From Anaspis maculata (lineage: Eukaryota; Arthropoda; Insecta; Coleoptera; Scraptiidae), in NCBI GenBank assembly GCA_949128115.1, contig OX421966.1, positions 6,758,001 to 6,822,000 of the forward strand: DNA of 64,000 nucleotides. The letters are read 5' to 3'. This document shows positions 33,880 through 46,409 of this stretch, in pieces. The translations under genes and the position numbers were made by a program. Numbering within the stretch: the stretch's first letter is position 1; every line of letters starts with the position of its first letter. The notes under the pieces were generated by a model. That model was not told the DNA's origin. It saw only the letters and a list, made by a program, of their open reading frames with translations, and ran no database searches.

Positions 33880-36410
33880 GAAGTGAATAAAAAAAATGCA
33901 AGGGGATCAGCAGGGGTTCATACACCATTGGAAAAACAATGGGGTTCAATGAGGCTATGAACAACACAAACAGAAAAAGGGGACTTTTCGAGACTCTGAG
34001 AGCCATGAAAAAAGATGGAGGGGTTCATTAGAACTCCAAACCACACATAAGGCTACAAGTGGACCAAGTAGGGCTTCGAATACCAGAAGAAAACACAAGA
34101 GTGCTTTCGATTGCTTGCTAAAGCTCCGGAAGCCACGGAAAAATGCAAGGGGGTTCAGCAAGGATTCAAATGACATTGAAGGCACAAGGGGGCTCAACAG
34201 TGCTCTGTGTAATACAAGAAGGTAGAAGGGGGCTTACGGAAATCCTAGAAACGTGAAAAAACATAGAGAAGCTCACCAGGGCTCCAAACGGCACTTGAGG
34301 TTGAGGACACACCAGGCACCCGATAGAGTTCCGAAAGTCACATTGTCACATGAAGGCACATAGCTGTTTAAGCTAAAGCTGCGAAAAAGTGGAGAGGAGT
34401 CGCAGCAGGACTTCAAACGGCATTGAAGACATGAATGGGCCAGTAGGGCTTCCAATAACCCAAGAGAGCCTACCGAAATTCTGAGAGCCACAAAAAAACA
34501 CAACGGGATTTGAATTTCACATGAGGACAAGAAGGGACCTGATAGGGCTTCTAATAGGCTTCAAATGACATTGAAGAAACAAGGGGACCAGTGGGGCGTT
34601 CAATAATCAGAGAAGGCACTGAAGATTCCTGAAGGCCTTCTGGAAGCCGCGAGAATCATGAGAGGCTTATCAGGGCTTGAAACGAGATTGCTAGGACACA
34701 AGGAGGATCCCATCAACAACAATAACACTATCCAGCTGAGCTTTGAATAAGGGTATGCTTACAACACCATATGAAAACATGAAGGGTAGATATTAAGATT
34801 CCGAAAGCAACACGAACACACTAGGGGGCTCATCGGAGCTCAAAACGACATACATAAATACACAAGAGGATCCACTGGAATTTAGAATTACCTAGACAAA
34901 ATAGGGGCCGCCCGAGCTCCAAAACATAGGAAGACACAAGGGGGGACGCTAGAGCTCTGAACAACTCAAGAAAACACAAAAGGCACATCGGGGCTCGAAA
35001 CAACACTAGAATTACAAAATCTGAGGAGATAGAGTGTGGCTCTATAGAGTTCTAGAAGGGGCCCATCGGGACTCCAAAGTGTACATCAAGACAAAAATTG
35101 ACCAACAGGGAAACCTCTAAATCATAGCCCCTAGCATCATTTTGTTTCGCGTCAAGCTGTCCCCCACGCCGCGTCACGTTGTTCAGGCGTCAAGGCGTCC
35201 CACGTCAGGGTTGCCGACGTCGAGCTGTCCTGCTTCGACGAACTTGACGACGGGGAAACTTGACGCCGCCGGACGACGTGTGCCAGGGATTTTGCCAAAA
35301 CAAACTAAGAAAACATTAGAAGAAAAAGGGAAAGGGGGGCTCATCCGGAGTCGAAACGACACATCGAGACACAAAGAGATTCACTGGTGCTCCGTTTGAC
35401 AAAGTAATACACAACAGGGGCCGCTAGGATTGAAAACACAAGTAGATACAAGGGAGCCCATCACGGTTCCACACAACATTATGGAGATGCAAGAGGAGAA
35501 TTCCGAAAGCAACATGAAGACACAAGAGGGGGGTTCATTGAGGCTCAAAACGACACTAAAGGACACATAGCGAGCCGGTAAGGCTTCAAAGTGAAAAAAC
35601 ATACGAAGGGGCCAGGTAGTGTTCCGAAACCGTCAAGAAAATACAAGAAGGTCATCGGGGCACAAAACGATACATGAAGAAGAAGAGGGGCTCCGATTGA
35701 CACAACAAGACATAATGGGTCGCTGAAACTCCAAAACATGAGAAAAGTGAGCATAAGGGGGCTCGTTATTTCCGGAAACCACAGAAAACATAGAGGGGCC
35801 CATTGTCGAAATGACACATGAAGACACAAAACGGTCTATTTGAGCTCCGATTGACAAAGCAAGGCATAATGGGGGCGACATATAGGACTTAAAACATCAG
35901 CAGATACAAGACAATTCATCGGGACTCCACACAACAACAACATGAAGACACGAAGGGGCTTCTCAGGACTCGAAACGACAAATAGAGACAAAGGGGGTCC
36001 GTTGGGCGTCCGATAAACACAGCAGTACACAATGAGGGCCTCTAGGATTCCAAGACATGGGAAGACAAAACGGAGCTCATCGCTGGGCTGGAAGCGTCAA
36101 CATAGACACATGGCCCATTTGGGTCAAAGCGAGGGTCAAAGGGGGTCCATTGGGCGTCCGATAAACATGGCAGTACACAATGAAAGTCGCTAGGATTCCA
36201 AGACATACGAAGACGAAATGGAGCTCATTGCTGGGCTGGAAGCGTCACCATAGACTCATGGCTTATTTGGGTCCAGACTGACCCAGCAAGGAAGAATGGG
36301 GGCCGGCAGGGTTCCAAAGCACAAGAAGATACAAGGGGGCTTGATAGAATTAGAGCTTCACATGAAAACACAAGGAGGTCATCAAGAGGGTCATCAGGGT
36401 TCTTAACTTC
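33880..36410 (+). repeat. Degenerate ~50 bp minisatellite-like field
   Basis: A loose motif recurs some tens of times: GGGGGCTCATCGGG, ACTCCAAAACGACA, CATGAAGACACAAG and close variants, with spacing around 45-60 bp and low identity. At 35140-35290 it is interrupted by a short block rich in GCGTCAAG/TGTCC words. The same field resumes at 47697-48660 beyond the LINE. No coding frame is maintained. Confidence 0.65.
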
Positions 36411-36866
36411 AAAAATCACACCACGCTAATGGCATGCCTAGATCTGTCGAAGGCTTTCGATAGCGTTCGTCACGATTTATTGCTAAAAAAGCTTGAGAGT
36501 GTTGGGGTGAGAGGCATAGCCCTTGAACTGCTCGGATCCTACCTGGAGGGCAGACCGCAATGTGTTTTGGATTTCGATAGGGATAAGGACATAAAATTAA
36601 GATCAAGAAAATTGTTTATAAAAAGAGGGGTTCCACAGGGGTCCATTCTGGGCCCACTCTTATACATAATCTATACAAATGAAATTTCCAATCTTATAGA
36701 AGAACCAGTGATTCAGTTTGCGGATGACACCTCACTGGTTGTTGGCGGTGTTGACCTTGAGGGCGCGGGTCTGGGAGTTGTCAACGCTCTTGACACGCTT
36801 TCGGGCTGGTTCGGGGCGAGTGGCTTGCAGCTAAATATGTCTAAGACAAATCTCATCAAGTTTAAT
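36411..36866 (+). pseudogene. LINE reverse transcriptase, 5' piece (split by transposon)
   Basis: Frame contains the non-LTR RT motifs LDLSKAFDSV, GVPQGSILGP and FADDTS, the catalytic core. The element is 5' truncated: no endonuclease or upstream RT domain is present. The LINE sequence stops after codon AAT at 36866, where a 9.87 kb DNA transposon begins, and continues at 46741. The motifs suit the Jockey/CR1 side of the LINE tree; clade uncertain. Confidence 0.88.
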
Positions 36867-37205
36867 AGAGTATTATACTTTTCCGGAAGTATCGTTCAAA
36901 TTTTTTTCCCGGAAAGCACACTGAAAAATATTTAGGTCGTGTTTTTTTATACCGTTTAAAAATTGTTTATTACAGAGAAAATAAATAAATAAGGTGACAA
37001 AATTAAAAATTTACCGCGCCTCCTTCCACTTCAACTAATCGTGACGTCAAGAATAGGTGACGAATAGGAGCAAGGAAAAGAGAGAGCAATAAAGTGAAAG
37101 GATGTTAGAATCCGACGTCTGAGACTTATTCGACATTGACAGTTGGTTGCTGAGTGACATTTCATAACCATAACCTCAAAGTTGACAGTCGATACGAAAA
37201 CAAAA
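36867..37205 (+). other. Left subterminal region of the transposon
   Basis: TIR followed by non-coding sequence up to the transposase ATG. It presumably holds the promoter and transposase binding sites, but no motif was recognised. Confidence 0.45.
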
Positions 37206-38944
37206 ATGCCTCAAATTAGATATTGTTTTGTGCCTTCATGCAATAATCGGGGAGACATCCTCCCCCAAAAAATATTTGTGAATGTGCCCAGGAATTTGGC
37301 GAAAAGAAAAAGTTGGTTTAAGGCAGTGAATTTGAGTGAGAATGATCCAAAATTATTCCAGGATCATCTTTACTGCTGTGAAGATCATTTTGAGGTAGGT
37401 ATTTATAAGAATAGTTAAACGGATGCATTTATTTTGTTGTTGACACGATAAAATTCCAGTTAGAACGAGATGCTTCCAACTGGATCTATTACAAAACAAT
37501 GGGTGCAACAATTAAATTGAAGCTCGAGGTTGTGCCACACAAAGCTTTAACTCCGAGCAAAAGGCCCTCACGCGAAGCGTCCCAACTAACTCCATCATCC
37601 AAAAAAAGAAAAGAAGAACTCCTTCAGTCTCTTGCTTCAACCAGCACAAGAACAAGCATAGGTGAAAGCTCCTCACACCAGCAACAAACAGCACAACGCG
37701 GACCAGTCAGACAGCTATTTCCCGATCCTGCTGAAGAGGCGGCTCCTCCTTCGGAATCAATTGCATCATCTCCTCCTTCGGAATCAATTGCGTCATCTCC
37801 TCCTTTGGAATCAATTGCGTCATCTCCTCCGCTAACGACTCGACCACGATGTGAAATAGATTCACCATCTGGCAAATTTCAAGTGTCCACAGTGTGCTCA
37901 ACGAAGGGAACACAATATATTTCCAAGGCCCCAGTAGCAAGTGTTGGAGTGAACACAGATCCGGTTCATGAGGCGTCAGACAGCTCATCGTCAACTGATG
38001 GAAAAACAGTGAGCGATATTCCATCAAGTGAGGAGTTTGTTCCGTCAAGTTTTTCTGGTGGGAGTTCTTCAGATTCTCTAGAAGAAAAACCTGTTAAAGA
38101 AGCAGATTTGAGCTCCATCAATAAGCGTCCACTGTTTTATTTGGGTATACCAATGGACACATACTTTCTAGTGAAGTTATTGTCATCAAAGGGGCAGACT
38201 ACAGAACTTAATGTACTTTTAACAATGAAAAAAATACGCCTGGATGACCAGTATGTACGTTTGGCTGATGACTTCTGTATCAGTGCTAGTTATGCTGGCA
38301 AAATATTTGTCAAAACTGTACCAATCCTTGCTGGATTGATGCAGGACTTGGTGAGATGGCCATCGGCTATTGAAATTAAAAGATCTTTGCCAGTAGCTTT
38401 TCGATTGAGATATTCGGATGTCCAGTCAATAATTGACTGCTTTGAAATTTCCATTGAGAAACCTTCCAAACCTTTGAATCAAGCTTTGACCTGGTCGGAG
38501 TACAAAAAGGCAAACACTTTGAAATATTTAGTTTCAGCAACTCCCAATGGTGAAGTTAACTATATATTTGGAGGGTTTGGTGGTCGAACATCAGACACAA
38601 CAATATTTGAAAAAAGTGGATATTTGGAAAAATTACCCTGCAACATTTCAATCATGGCAGACCGTGGCTTCAAGCACATTGACCATCTTTTGCAACAGAA
38701 AGGATGCACTTTAGTGAGACCACCAAGTGTCTCAAAAGATAATATATTAAGTAAGACCGAGGTTAAAGAAGGGAAACAGATTGCCAGTCTGAGGATACAC
38801 ATTGAAAGGGTCATTGGTAGATTCCGAGAGTTCAAAATGTTGGATCCTCACTCGTGCCTAGATCATAATTTATTATATTTGATGGATGCTATAGTTATAA
38901 TTGTAAGTGGGATTTTGAATGTTCATGGACCGTTGATAAAGTAA
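37206..38944 (+). CDS. THAP-domain DDE transposase (557 aa)
   Basis: CDS = 37206-37394 joined to 37460-38944; the 65 bp intron has donor GTAGGT and acceptor CCAG. Residues 1 to ~90 form a THAP zinc finger: CFVPSC, then FVNVP, a Trp, CCEDHF, and across the splice the YYKTMG...VVPH segment that typically follows the domain. A Ser/Pro-rich linker (~95-270) includes three imperfect 9-residue repeats of type SSPPSESIA. A C-terminal DDE_4-type catalytic domain follows, with D389 (IIDCFE), D464 (MADRGF) and E512 (HIERVIGRF). The triad is complete and the frame intact, so the protein could be active. It should bind the element's ends and cut and join DNA. The exon-1 frame is open upstream of ATG 37206, but THAP domains begin near this Met. 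Confidence 0.9.
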
Positions 38945-39522
38945 TAAAAATTATCCTTCTAAAACTTACTCAGTCTTAATATTGTAATGTTATTGGCATT
39001 CTACACCTAATTATTTAAAAATATCAAATTCAACTTGTAATAATTATGAAACTGTCAGATATCTATTAACAATATTTATGTACACCTACTTATCTACTGA
39101 AAATGCATAAATACAAAAAAAATATAGCGTTTTTTTTAGTAAGTGCCAGGTTGCTAAATCATTTCAATATACCATTTAATATATACAATACACAATTTCT
39201 TTTCGAGGAGACACCGCCAATTTCTTCAGGCGTCGTCATAACTCGTAAGGTGTGTTTCCATTCTCAAAAACGCCCGAATAAATAGACAAAAACTGAAACT
39301 CTTCCAGTTGGACAATGAAACTAAATATTTTGTTTAAATAACTACTGCTTCGGGAGTGCAATAACAAGAATAAACAATGCAAGTATCAGAATAATCAGTC
39401 TAGATTAGTACATTATATTTTTATTAAGATCAATAAATCATACAAAATCACATGTACAATGCAATCAATGATGAATATATATTTTATTCATAACAATTAC
39501 AGAACTTGAAAGATTCAAATCA
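38945..39522. other. Intergenic 3' region between convergent transposase and nuclease genes
   Basis: AT-rich sequence with several AATAAA-like words usable as polyadenylation signals from either side. No gene seen. Confidence 0.5.
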
Positions 39523-40704
39523 CTATTTTCTAATCAACTTAGGGAAGATGGCCTTATTCCAAAAATTCATACTAGCTTCGATAATATTTTGACAAAATTC
39601 TTCATCATATTTACATTCAATTATGTCGACCTCATTGTTTCTCTCAAAATCAGGGGAAGCCACACAGAACATACATCGAAGTTTCTTTGTCAAATGCATC
39701 TGAATTTGCATTTGGGCATAAGGACCTTTTGCTATAACACCATTCTTCACAAAATTTTCTATGGTAGATTCTTTGCTGGGGCATTTTACCTCAAAACAGC
39801 ATTCGTTACAAATGCCATCTGGTGATGCCCCGATGATTGGCCAATTGGAATCAAGAAACAGTCCACATTTACTGATTTCTACATCCATTCGGGCTGCCAC
39901 AACTTCGAGAACTTTTCCTTCAAGAAGTTTTCCTCTTTTCACAGCATCCAAATAAAGCGCAAACTCTGCCCCCATGATTTTTTCTACCAATACTCCTTCC
40001 AACGTAGTGCATCTAGAGGCCTCATGTATACGAGAAGCAGTGATTCTGCCATATCGGAGTTCATTCCACAATGGCGATTTGTCTTGTCCTCTAGTGAGAA
40101 TTTCTGCCTCCTTGCAATATTCTGCGGTTAATTTTGTGCGACAGAAATTTAAAAAGGTATCACATGTAGCTTGTATTTCATCATCGGTTTCGATAGTCTC
40201 CAAAAACGTCAATGAAAGCTGGTGAAGTGACGTATTGAGTAGAACAGGTTCTTTGAGAAATCGATCGAAAATCATTCCAGCAGATTTATTTTCAACCCCA
40301 CTCTCTAAAACAGCTCCTCTGAATTCCCCTGTTGATGGTGGCAAAGTGGGTGGTTCCTTTTCAACTAGATCGCCCAGTTTCACAAAATTTTTCCCTCGTC
40401 CAGCTCGTGCAAGTTTTGTTGCTCTCCAGTAGCATTCCTTGGATGTTGTAGCGGGTTCCTCACTTCTGCCATTGTTTAATTATATCCAGTTAGCCAACTG
40501 AATAGGCCGATTGTACTTCTACGAAATAGTTCAAGATTCTTCCGGTAGATGGCGCTGCGATTAACAATGTCGATTTAATTAGTGTGAGGACGTAAACAAC
40601 AACGAAAGCTACGACATGCGTGCAAATAATATGTTGATGGTAGAGTGATTTAAAGTGTTTCCGACTTTTCGGTCTGATTTCGGTTGTGCCTCTCTGATTG
40701 CAAA

Positions 40705-42086
40705 ATGTCATACACGAAATGCAATCATTTTGGTGTCCAAAAAGTGACAGGAAATTTTATAAATTTCCAAAGAATGATCCCAACAGGCTGTAGAAATGGA
40801 TAGACGCAGCAGGGAACTAAAAATTGCGCGGTAAGTTTTCATGTTCATACCTTTTTATAGAATAATGTTAAGTACCTATCTAATGATTTTTGTTAATATG
40901 AAGCTCCACAAAGTCACAGAGACCCCACCTCAACTTTGAGGTGCTCCATAATATATTTTTCCTGAAGTCACAATAAAGACTAGCTGGCTCGGCTGAGTCC
41001 AAGCAGCGGCTGAAAGAAAGTTCAAATAGTTGACAATCTCTTGAAATTGCATGGGGATTCTCGCCTAATCATTATTTCAACTTTTTAGAGTATCAGCCCG
41101 TCCAATTGTCCGAAATGAGTATCTGCAAGAATCATTTTGACAGAAGCGCCTTCGTCAATCCGACCCACGTTAGATTGAACCGGAATGCCATATACCCAAA
41201 CACTTTGATACGCCGTCTACACCAGTCCATCTAGAAGTCGAGGGCCAACAACTGAGCCAACAACAACAACAACATAATCCATGGTAATTACTTTGGGTAG
41301 GTACGGGTACTCGCTTATTTATAACACTATTTAAACATAGGAATAAATATGGAAAAAAAACATACTTGTAACTAAGCAACCTAGAGCATCAAACTAGAAA
41401 AAAATAGCTCCTCATAATATTGACTATTGCATACAGCAAAACTAAAAATTATAGGGTGGCAACAAAAAGTCCTGCACCATTTCAAAAAAGTACAAAGTTG
41501 TAAGGTATCCTTTACCACCATGTATTAAGCATATCGCTGTCACAAGCCTGTCACAAGCCAACAAGTACCTACTTGCAGATGGTGGAGGTAGAAAGATTTA
41601 TCTTGAAGTTGGTGGAAGCCGCTTCAGAATTCGATAACTTTCAAGAACGGCTGTTTGGAGGCGAATAATTTTTCGGATGTCCTCCCAAATTGTGACCAGT
41701 ATAATACTTCTGGTGCTATTCTGTAAAAAAGATACATCGATGTAAGCGCTGTATCGGTGTCGCTGTAAGATGAGATGACACATGTGACAATGCAAAACAT
41801 TATTACCTACTTTTGTCATTGTACAGCGATGTAGCGCTTACATCGATGTATCTTTTTGACATAATAGCACCATAAGTTGAGATTTATAATAATTCAAAAT
41901 TACAATAATAATAAAATTTTTGTAACTTTTTTCACATTTTCAGGAAATTCCACAAGAGAAGGTACATCAGATACCGCCAAAGACCGGACGCCAAAACAAA
42001 CCTACTCGCGGGAAGATGTTGTGTCAAAGGTGTTGAATTTTTCGCCATCAACAAGAAGTGTGCCAGCTGAGATACCAGCAAAGTAG
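40705..42086 (+). pseudogene. Decayed THAP-domain gene
   Basis: First exon 40705-40830 begins MSYTKC and, after a frame change, reads SDRKFYKFPKNDPNR and KWIDAAGN with stops between; it ends at a donor GTAAGT. A second exon from about 41089 reads SICKNHFDRSAF and RLNRNAI, the C-terminal half of a THAP finger. A third possible exon, 41945-42086, follows an AG acceptor and encodes a polar tail. Multiple stops and a frameshift rule out a working protein. Probably the DNA-binding part of the P-like element's own protein. Confidence 0.65.
41712..41871. mobile_element. 160 bp palindromic MITE
   Basis: Inverted ends GGTGCTATT...AATAGCACC continue inward as AAAGATACATCGATGTAAGCG and its complement, giving arms of ~50 bp around a ~60 bp centre. 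No coding capacity and no clear target duplication. Confidence 0.65.
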
Positions 42087-42890
42087 AAACGAGTTTTCAT
42101 ATGGTTATTATTCCACCATGTCCAACTTCTCCGTCTTTGTCGTTACAAGATAACTCCAAGATTTGCTCAACAAAATATCATTTGTTGAGCAAATTGATTC
42201 CTATTTGATCAGAAACATGAGGCCGTTATCGCAGCAGAGATTGTAGATTTGTAGATAGATAACATTTTTTGATTTATTGCGATAGAATCTATGTTGTGCC
42301 TATGCAGACAGTGCTACAAAGATAGGTTTTGGAGTTGAAAAAATAAATTTATGAAATTTTGAAGCACTGTTACCGATTCAGAATTCACACCACCATGTAA
42401 TTAAATTCCCCGAAAATCCCAGTTGAGCATTTTTTCGACGCTGTAAAAATATATCATGTTTGCTGCAACAAGTCCAAAAATTGTGTCCTCGTTGTCGCAT
42501 TAGAGCCATACTGCTGGCTCACAGCTGTTGGTCCTACCGCAGGCGCAGGACATGACTAGACCGTCGTTTGAACCGTCAAAATCGTATTTCTCGCAAAAAG
42601 AAACGCGTAACTCGCTTCAATTCGCAAATAACAGTGTTGATTAAGTATAGTCCGGGGATTAGTGGCCAAATTTGATAAATTTTTCATTGTATGATAAAGA
42701 CATAAAATTTGGTGTGAGTGGTCATGGTCCTCCTTTAAAATGTAGACATGGCACCTCCGCTTTATTTTGGTTAGGGAACTCCTACGAACCACCGTAATTA
42801 TCGTCACACATATCAGAAAATAATCATTCGACTCTACACTAAACCTTGACAACAGACACACGAGTTCTCGCCATACGCACTGTTAATAAG
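42087..42890. other. Unassigned interior of the P-like element
   Basis: No gene or repeat recognised. Confidence 0.35.
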
Positions 42891-43915
42891 GCTTTGCGGT
42901 ATCAATCTGTACAAGCTTATTCCTTGACAAAAATTTACCTTCGAAACCGATCTCTTTCGAAACCTTCAAAGATGCACTTTGGTTTGAGCCCGTAGACATT
43001 TCCAAAATCCGAAAAAATTCAAATTTTCAAAAAATTCTAATTTAGGAAAGAATCAAATTAAGAGAAAATTTATATTTCGAAAAATTCAAATTTTGAAAAA
43101 AAAACAATATTGAAAAACTTGTTATCAAGAAAAAATTTCAATTTTGGAAAAATTCAAATTTTGAAGAAATTCAAATTTTGAAGAAATTCAAATTTTAAAG
43201 AAATTCAAATTTTGAAAAAAATTCAAATTTTGAAAAAAATTTAAATTTTGAAAAAATTCAATTCTTGAAAAAAATCAAATTTTGGAGAAATTCCAATTTT
43301 GAAAAAATTCAAATTTTGAAGAAATTCAAATTTTGAAGAAATTCAAATTTTGAATAAAATTTAAATTTTGAAAAAATTCAATTCTTGAAAAAAATCAAAT
43401 TTTGGAGAAATTCCAATTTTGAAAAAATTCAAATTTTGAAGAAATTTAAATTTTGAAGAAATTCAAATTTTGAATAAAATTTAAATTTTGAAAAAATTCA
43501 ATTCTTGGAAAAAATCAAATTTTGGAGAAATTCAAATTTTGAAAAAATTCTAATTAAGAAAAAAAATCAAATTTAGAGAAAGTTTATATGTATTTCGAGA
43601 AATTCAAATTTTGAAAAAAAAAAGTTGAGAAAAAATTCTTGAAAAAATTTCAATTTTGGAAAAATTCAAATTTAAAAAAAAATCAAATTTTGAAAGAATT
43701 GAAATTTTGAAAAAATTTAGTTCTTGAAAAAATTCAAATTTTGAAAAAATTCAAATTTAAGAAAAAAAATTTAAGATTCAAATTTTGAGAACAAATCATT
43801 TTTGGATTTTGGAAATGTCTGATCTCAAACCAAAGTACACCTTGTAAATCTCGAAAGAGACCTGAATGGTGAATTTCTGTTGAGGAATAGCCCGTACGGA
43901 TTGATTCCGCAAAGC
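42891..43915. repeat. Palindrome IR-7 with an AT-rich minisatellite core
   Basis: Outer arms (~42891-43015 and ~43795-43915) are inverted: GCTTTGCGGTATCAAT against ATTGATTCCGCAAAGC, and TTTGGTTTGAG with ACATTTCCAAAATCC. The core is made of AAATTCAAATTTTGAA-type units of ~17-20 bp. Within it a 120 bp higher-order unit repeats at 43261, 43381 and partly 43501. Confidence 0.75.
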
Positions 43916-45718
43916 ATTATTTTACCAATTTAACTCTTCAACACCACTATGCTGGAATCGATACAGTTTTCCATTATTTTATATGCATCAGAGCCGCGGT
44001 AGTATCTGGATAACCTCCAAATATCCTTGCAATTGAGTGATAGAATAGTTCCAGAAACCAAAAAGAACTTTGTCCCTTGCCTTTTTGACACAAACACCAG
44101 TTAACTTGATTCTTGAGTGCTTTAAAACCAATTTTAAACTCTTTGACAGAGTTTTAAAATCTATTACTTGAAAAATATTATTCTTATTCTCCTATTTTTT
44201 ACTACCCTGGATATTTTTGGGAATCGTTCTAGTTTTTGGATTCTACGTTCAGTATAATAGTAGTATAGATAAAAAGATGCTCTTGCAAAATTTTGATTGG
44301 AGGCTAAAAAGCTCATGATTTCCCAGCTGACAGATTTTCTACGTTTTCTAAGTCAGTAAACCACCATTTTTTTTTCAGAGAAACGGGAAGTTTTCAGGAA
44401 AAAAAGGGGTCTTAGAAAGTGGAGATTTCGGGGTGTTTTTAAAAGTTTCAAACCCAAATATCTCGAAAACGAAGCCTCTAATCAAAATTTGGCAATGAGA
44501 ACCTTGTTTTCTAAATGAACCGTAAAATCCAAAATTTAGATCGATTCCTAAAATTAGTCAGGGGAGTAAAAATGGGGTGGAGAAACCCATACTACCTATG
44601 TGAAGTGCGCAACCCTAGCGGAATGTGTGCCCAAATGTAAAGGTCACCAGAGTCGTGAGCGAAACAGTGCTCAAAAGTAGACGGAAATCAAGCATGAATG
44701 TTACGAAAGACAGTATATTTTTATTCATGTATGAAATATAATTCACAAAAAATTAGTGGAAATAACCATAGGTATTATTATTTGACAACAATAATGTACA
44801 TTTTAAAAATGTAACCATATACACCATTTTACATTAATCTTTTTATACTTTTATACGTAGAACATGTATTTTATATTCGATGTAAACTGCTCCACAATAA
44901 AAAATTTAACATTAACATTATTATCCACTTTGAAATTTAAACCACATCGCAATGCCTGAACAGAAATCAGATATGCTGCTACAAAACATGAAAATATGAT
45001 TAAAACCCGAACTATTTCATCAGAAGCTTAACGTCTTGGCGGCTATTGGAATGGGCCGCTAGGCAACCAAGATCTTTCAGTCTCAAATTTAGGCTGGGAA
45101 TAGCACTATATTTCAACAGTTTTTCATGTAACTTCATTTTAACCTCATCTGGTTTGTGGCCGGACGGCTAGCACGGCTGGTACAGTTTCATTTTTTTGCT
45201 GCAATGTTGATGGGGCTGTTGATTATATGTCAAATGCATCAATTCAGTCTCCATGCACTAAAGTTGGCCTAGGCTGGACTTCTTTGGAACGTGGGTTTTT
45301 GAAAGAAGAGTAGAAAATCTCCTAATTCAAGTATCTACCACAACATAACCTCCAATTTTCGCCGCATATCGCAGGGACCTGGAATGAAAGAAATCGACTT
45401 GCCAATAATAGTCAGGTGTTATCAAGTCTCGACTTACCTACCAGTATGTGTGCGTCGGTTTTTCCACAATAGCATTGAATAGGTCATTAAAATGAAGATT
45501 TTTCTGAATGTTCACCTTTTGTTTTGATGTATACGTCAAACAGCGAGAAAAGTCAAAAATTCAAGCTACGACGTGCGGATGAACAGAGTCCGCACGAAAT
45601 CGAGTCGATTTACCGGCCATCTCGCGGTTGAATTGGGAACTAATCCTAGCTCTTAGCTATAGCACACTCCCAGCTCTATTTGGTGCGCAGAAGTGGTTGC
45701 CAAAATTATACACAGCAT
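43916..45718. other. Unassigned interior of the P-like element
   Basis: AT-rich, with no convincing gene. No DDE-type or P-type transposase segments were found. Confidence 0.35.
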
Positions 45719-46409
45719 TGGCTAACTGGATATAGTTAAACAATGCTTCTGCGATGCAGCCAAAAGACAAAAGCGGTGGAATGTTTACATCCACCTATAA
45801 AACATTAAATAAAAAATTAATAATTTCCAAAGACATAATAATTTAAAGGCCAGTTTTAAAGTGACTACATGAAGTTATTCCAGGTGTAAACTTGGGATAA
45901 ATGGCATGCCGACAAGAGGGTCCTGAGGGCTAATTCTACAGTGGTATGAACTCGTTATTCTTCGGTTACTTTTGTTGGCATGCCCTTTATGCCCTAAGTA
46001 CCTACACCGAATATTTTACCTGTAGAAGCTACACAGTCACAGCACTTGGCTGAGACTATTTTTTCAGCGGCTTCATCAATTACGATCGTCACATTGTAGT
46101 CTTTATTGTGGATTTTGTGTTCAGGTGTGATTCGACAGTTGACCGTGCATACATTCCCTTCTCTTCTCAGCTGAACAAAGCCAATGGCATCATCTCCGTA
46201 ATTTTGACGACTAGCTCTGAAAAGTACATAAATCACCAAATTTGTAGAAAAAGTGATTTTCTTACTTACTTCGTGTGTTTAACACCCCTCATTTCAGCAC
46301 TCAGGTAGTCAGGGTTGTTCGCAAAAAAATGTGCGATCATGTCCGCATCCACACGGGGTAAATTGTCCGAATAGCCTTGTACAAAGCCAGATAGCTGAGA
46401 TCGCTGCAT

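Larger units (their letters stand above)
40470..45745. mobile_element. 5.28 kb P-superfamily-like element nested in the nuclease gene
   Basis: 28 bp terminal inverted repeats with one mismatch, beginning CATTGTTTAA at 40470 and ending TTAAACAATG at 45745. They are flanked by CTTCTGC (40463-40469 and 45746-45752), a 7 bp target duplication. It carries a decayed THAP gene near its left end. THAP plus a 7-8 bp duplication suggests the P superfamily (Galileo makes 7 bp, P elements 8 bp), but no P-type catalytic domain was found. Two further small elements are nested inside. Confidence 0.75.
39523..46409 (-). pseudogene. SWIM zinc finger + YqaJ-type nuclease gene, interrupted by a 5.28 kb insertion
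   Basis: Exon 1 46270-46409 (ATG at 46409), exon 2 46020-46216, and exon 3 starting at 45794 and ending at 39523. Introns are GT-AG (donors GTAAGT and GTAAAA). Exon 3 is broken by the element 40470-45745. Counting the 7 bp duplication once, the pieces total 1326 nt, a 441-residue frame without stops. SWIM motif CxC (106, 108) and CxH (115, 117) spans the exon 2/3 junction. The nuclease (~255-420) shows RYGRITASR, D344 (ASPDG), E353 and K355 (FEVK) and YAQMQIQMH, typical of the lambda-exonuclease/YqaJ PD-(D/E)XK fold. It is probably the accessory protein of the transposon. The interrupted allele is unlikely to make full-length protein unless the insert is spliced out or excised. Confidence 0.85.

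Noticed and set aside
36429..36935. LINE frame ending at 36935 as a natural C-terminus
   Set aside because: The last ~23 codons lie inside the inserted transposon's left end. The true continuation is at 46741.
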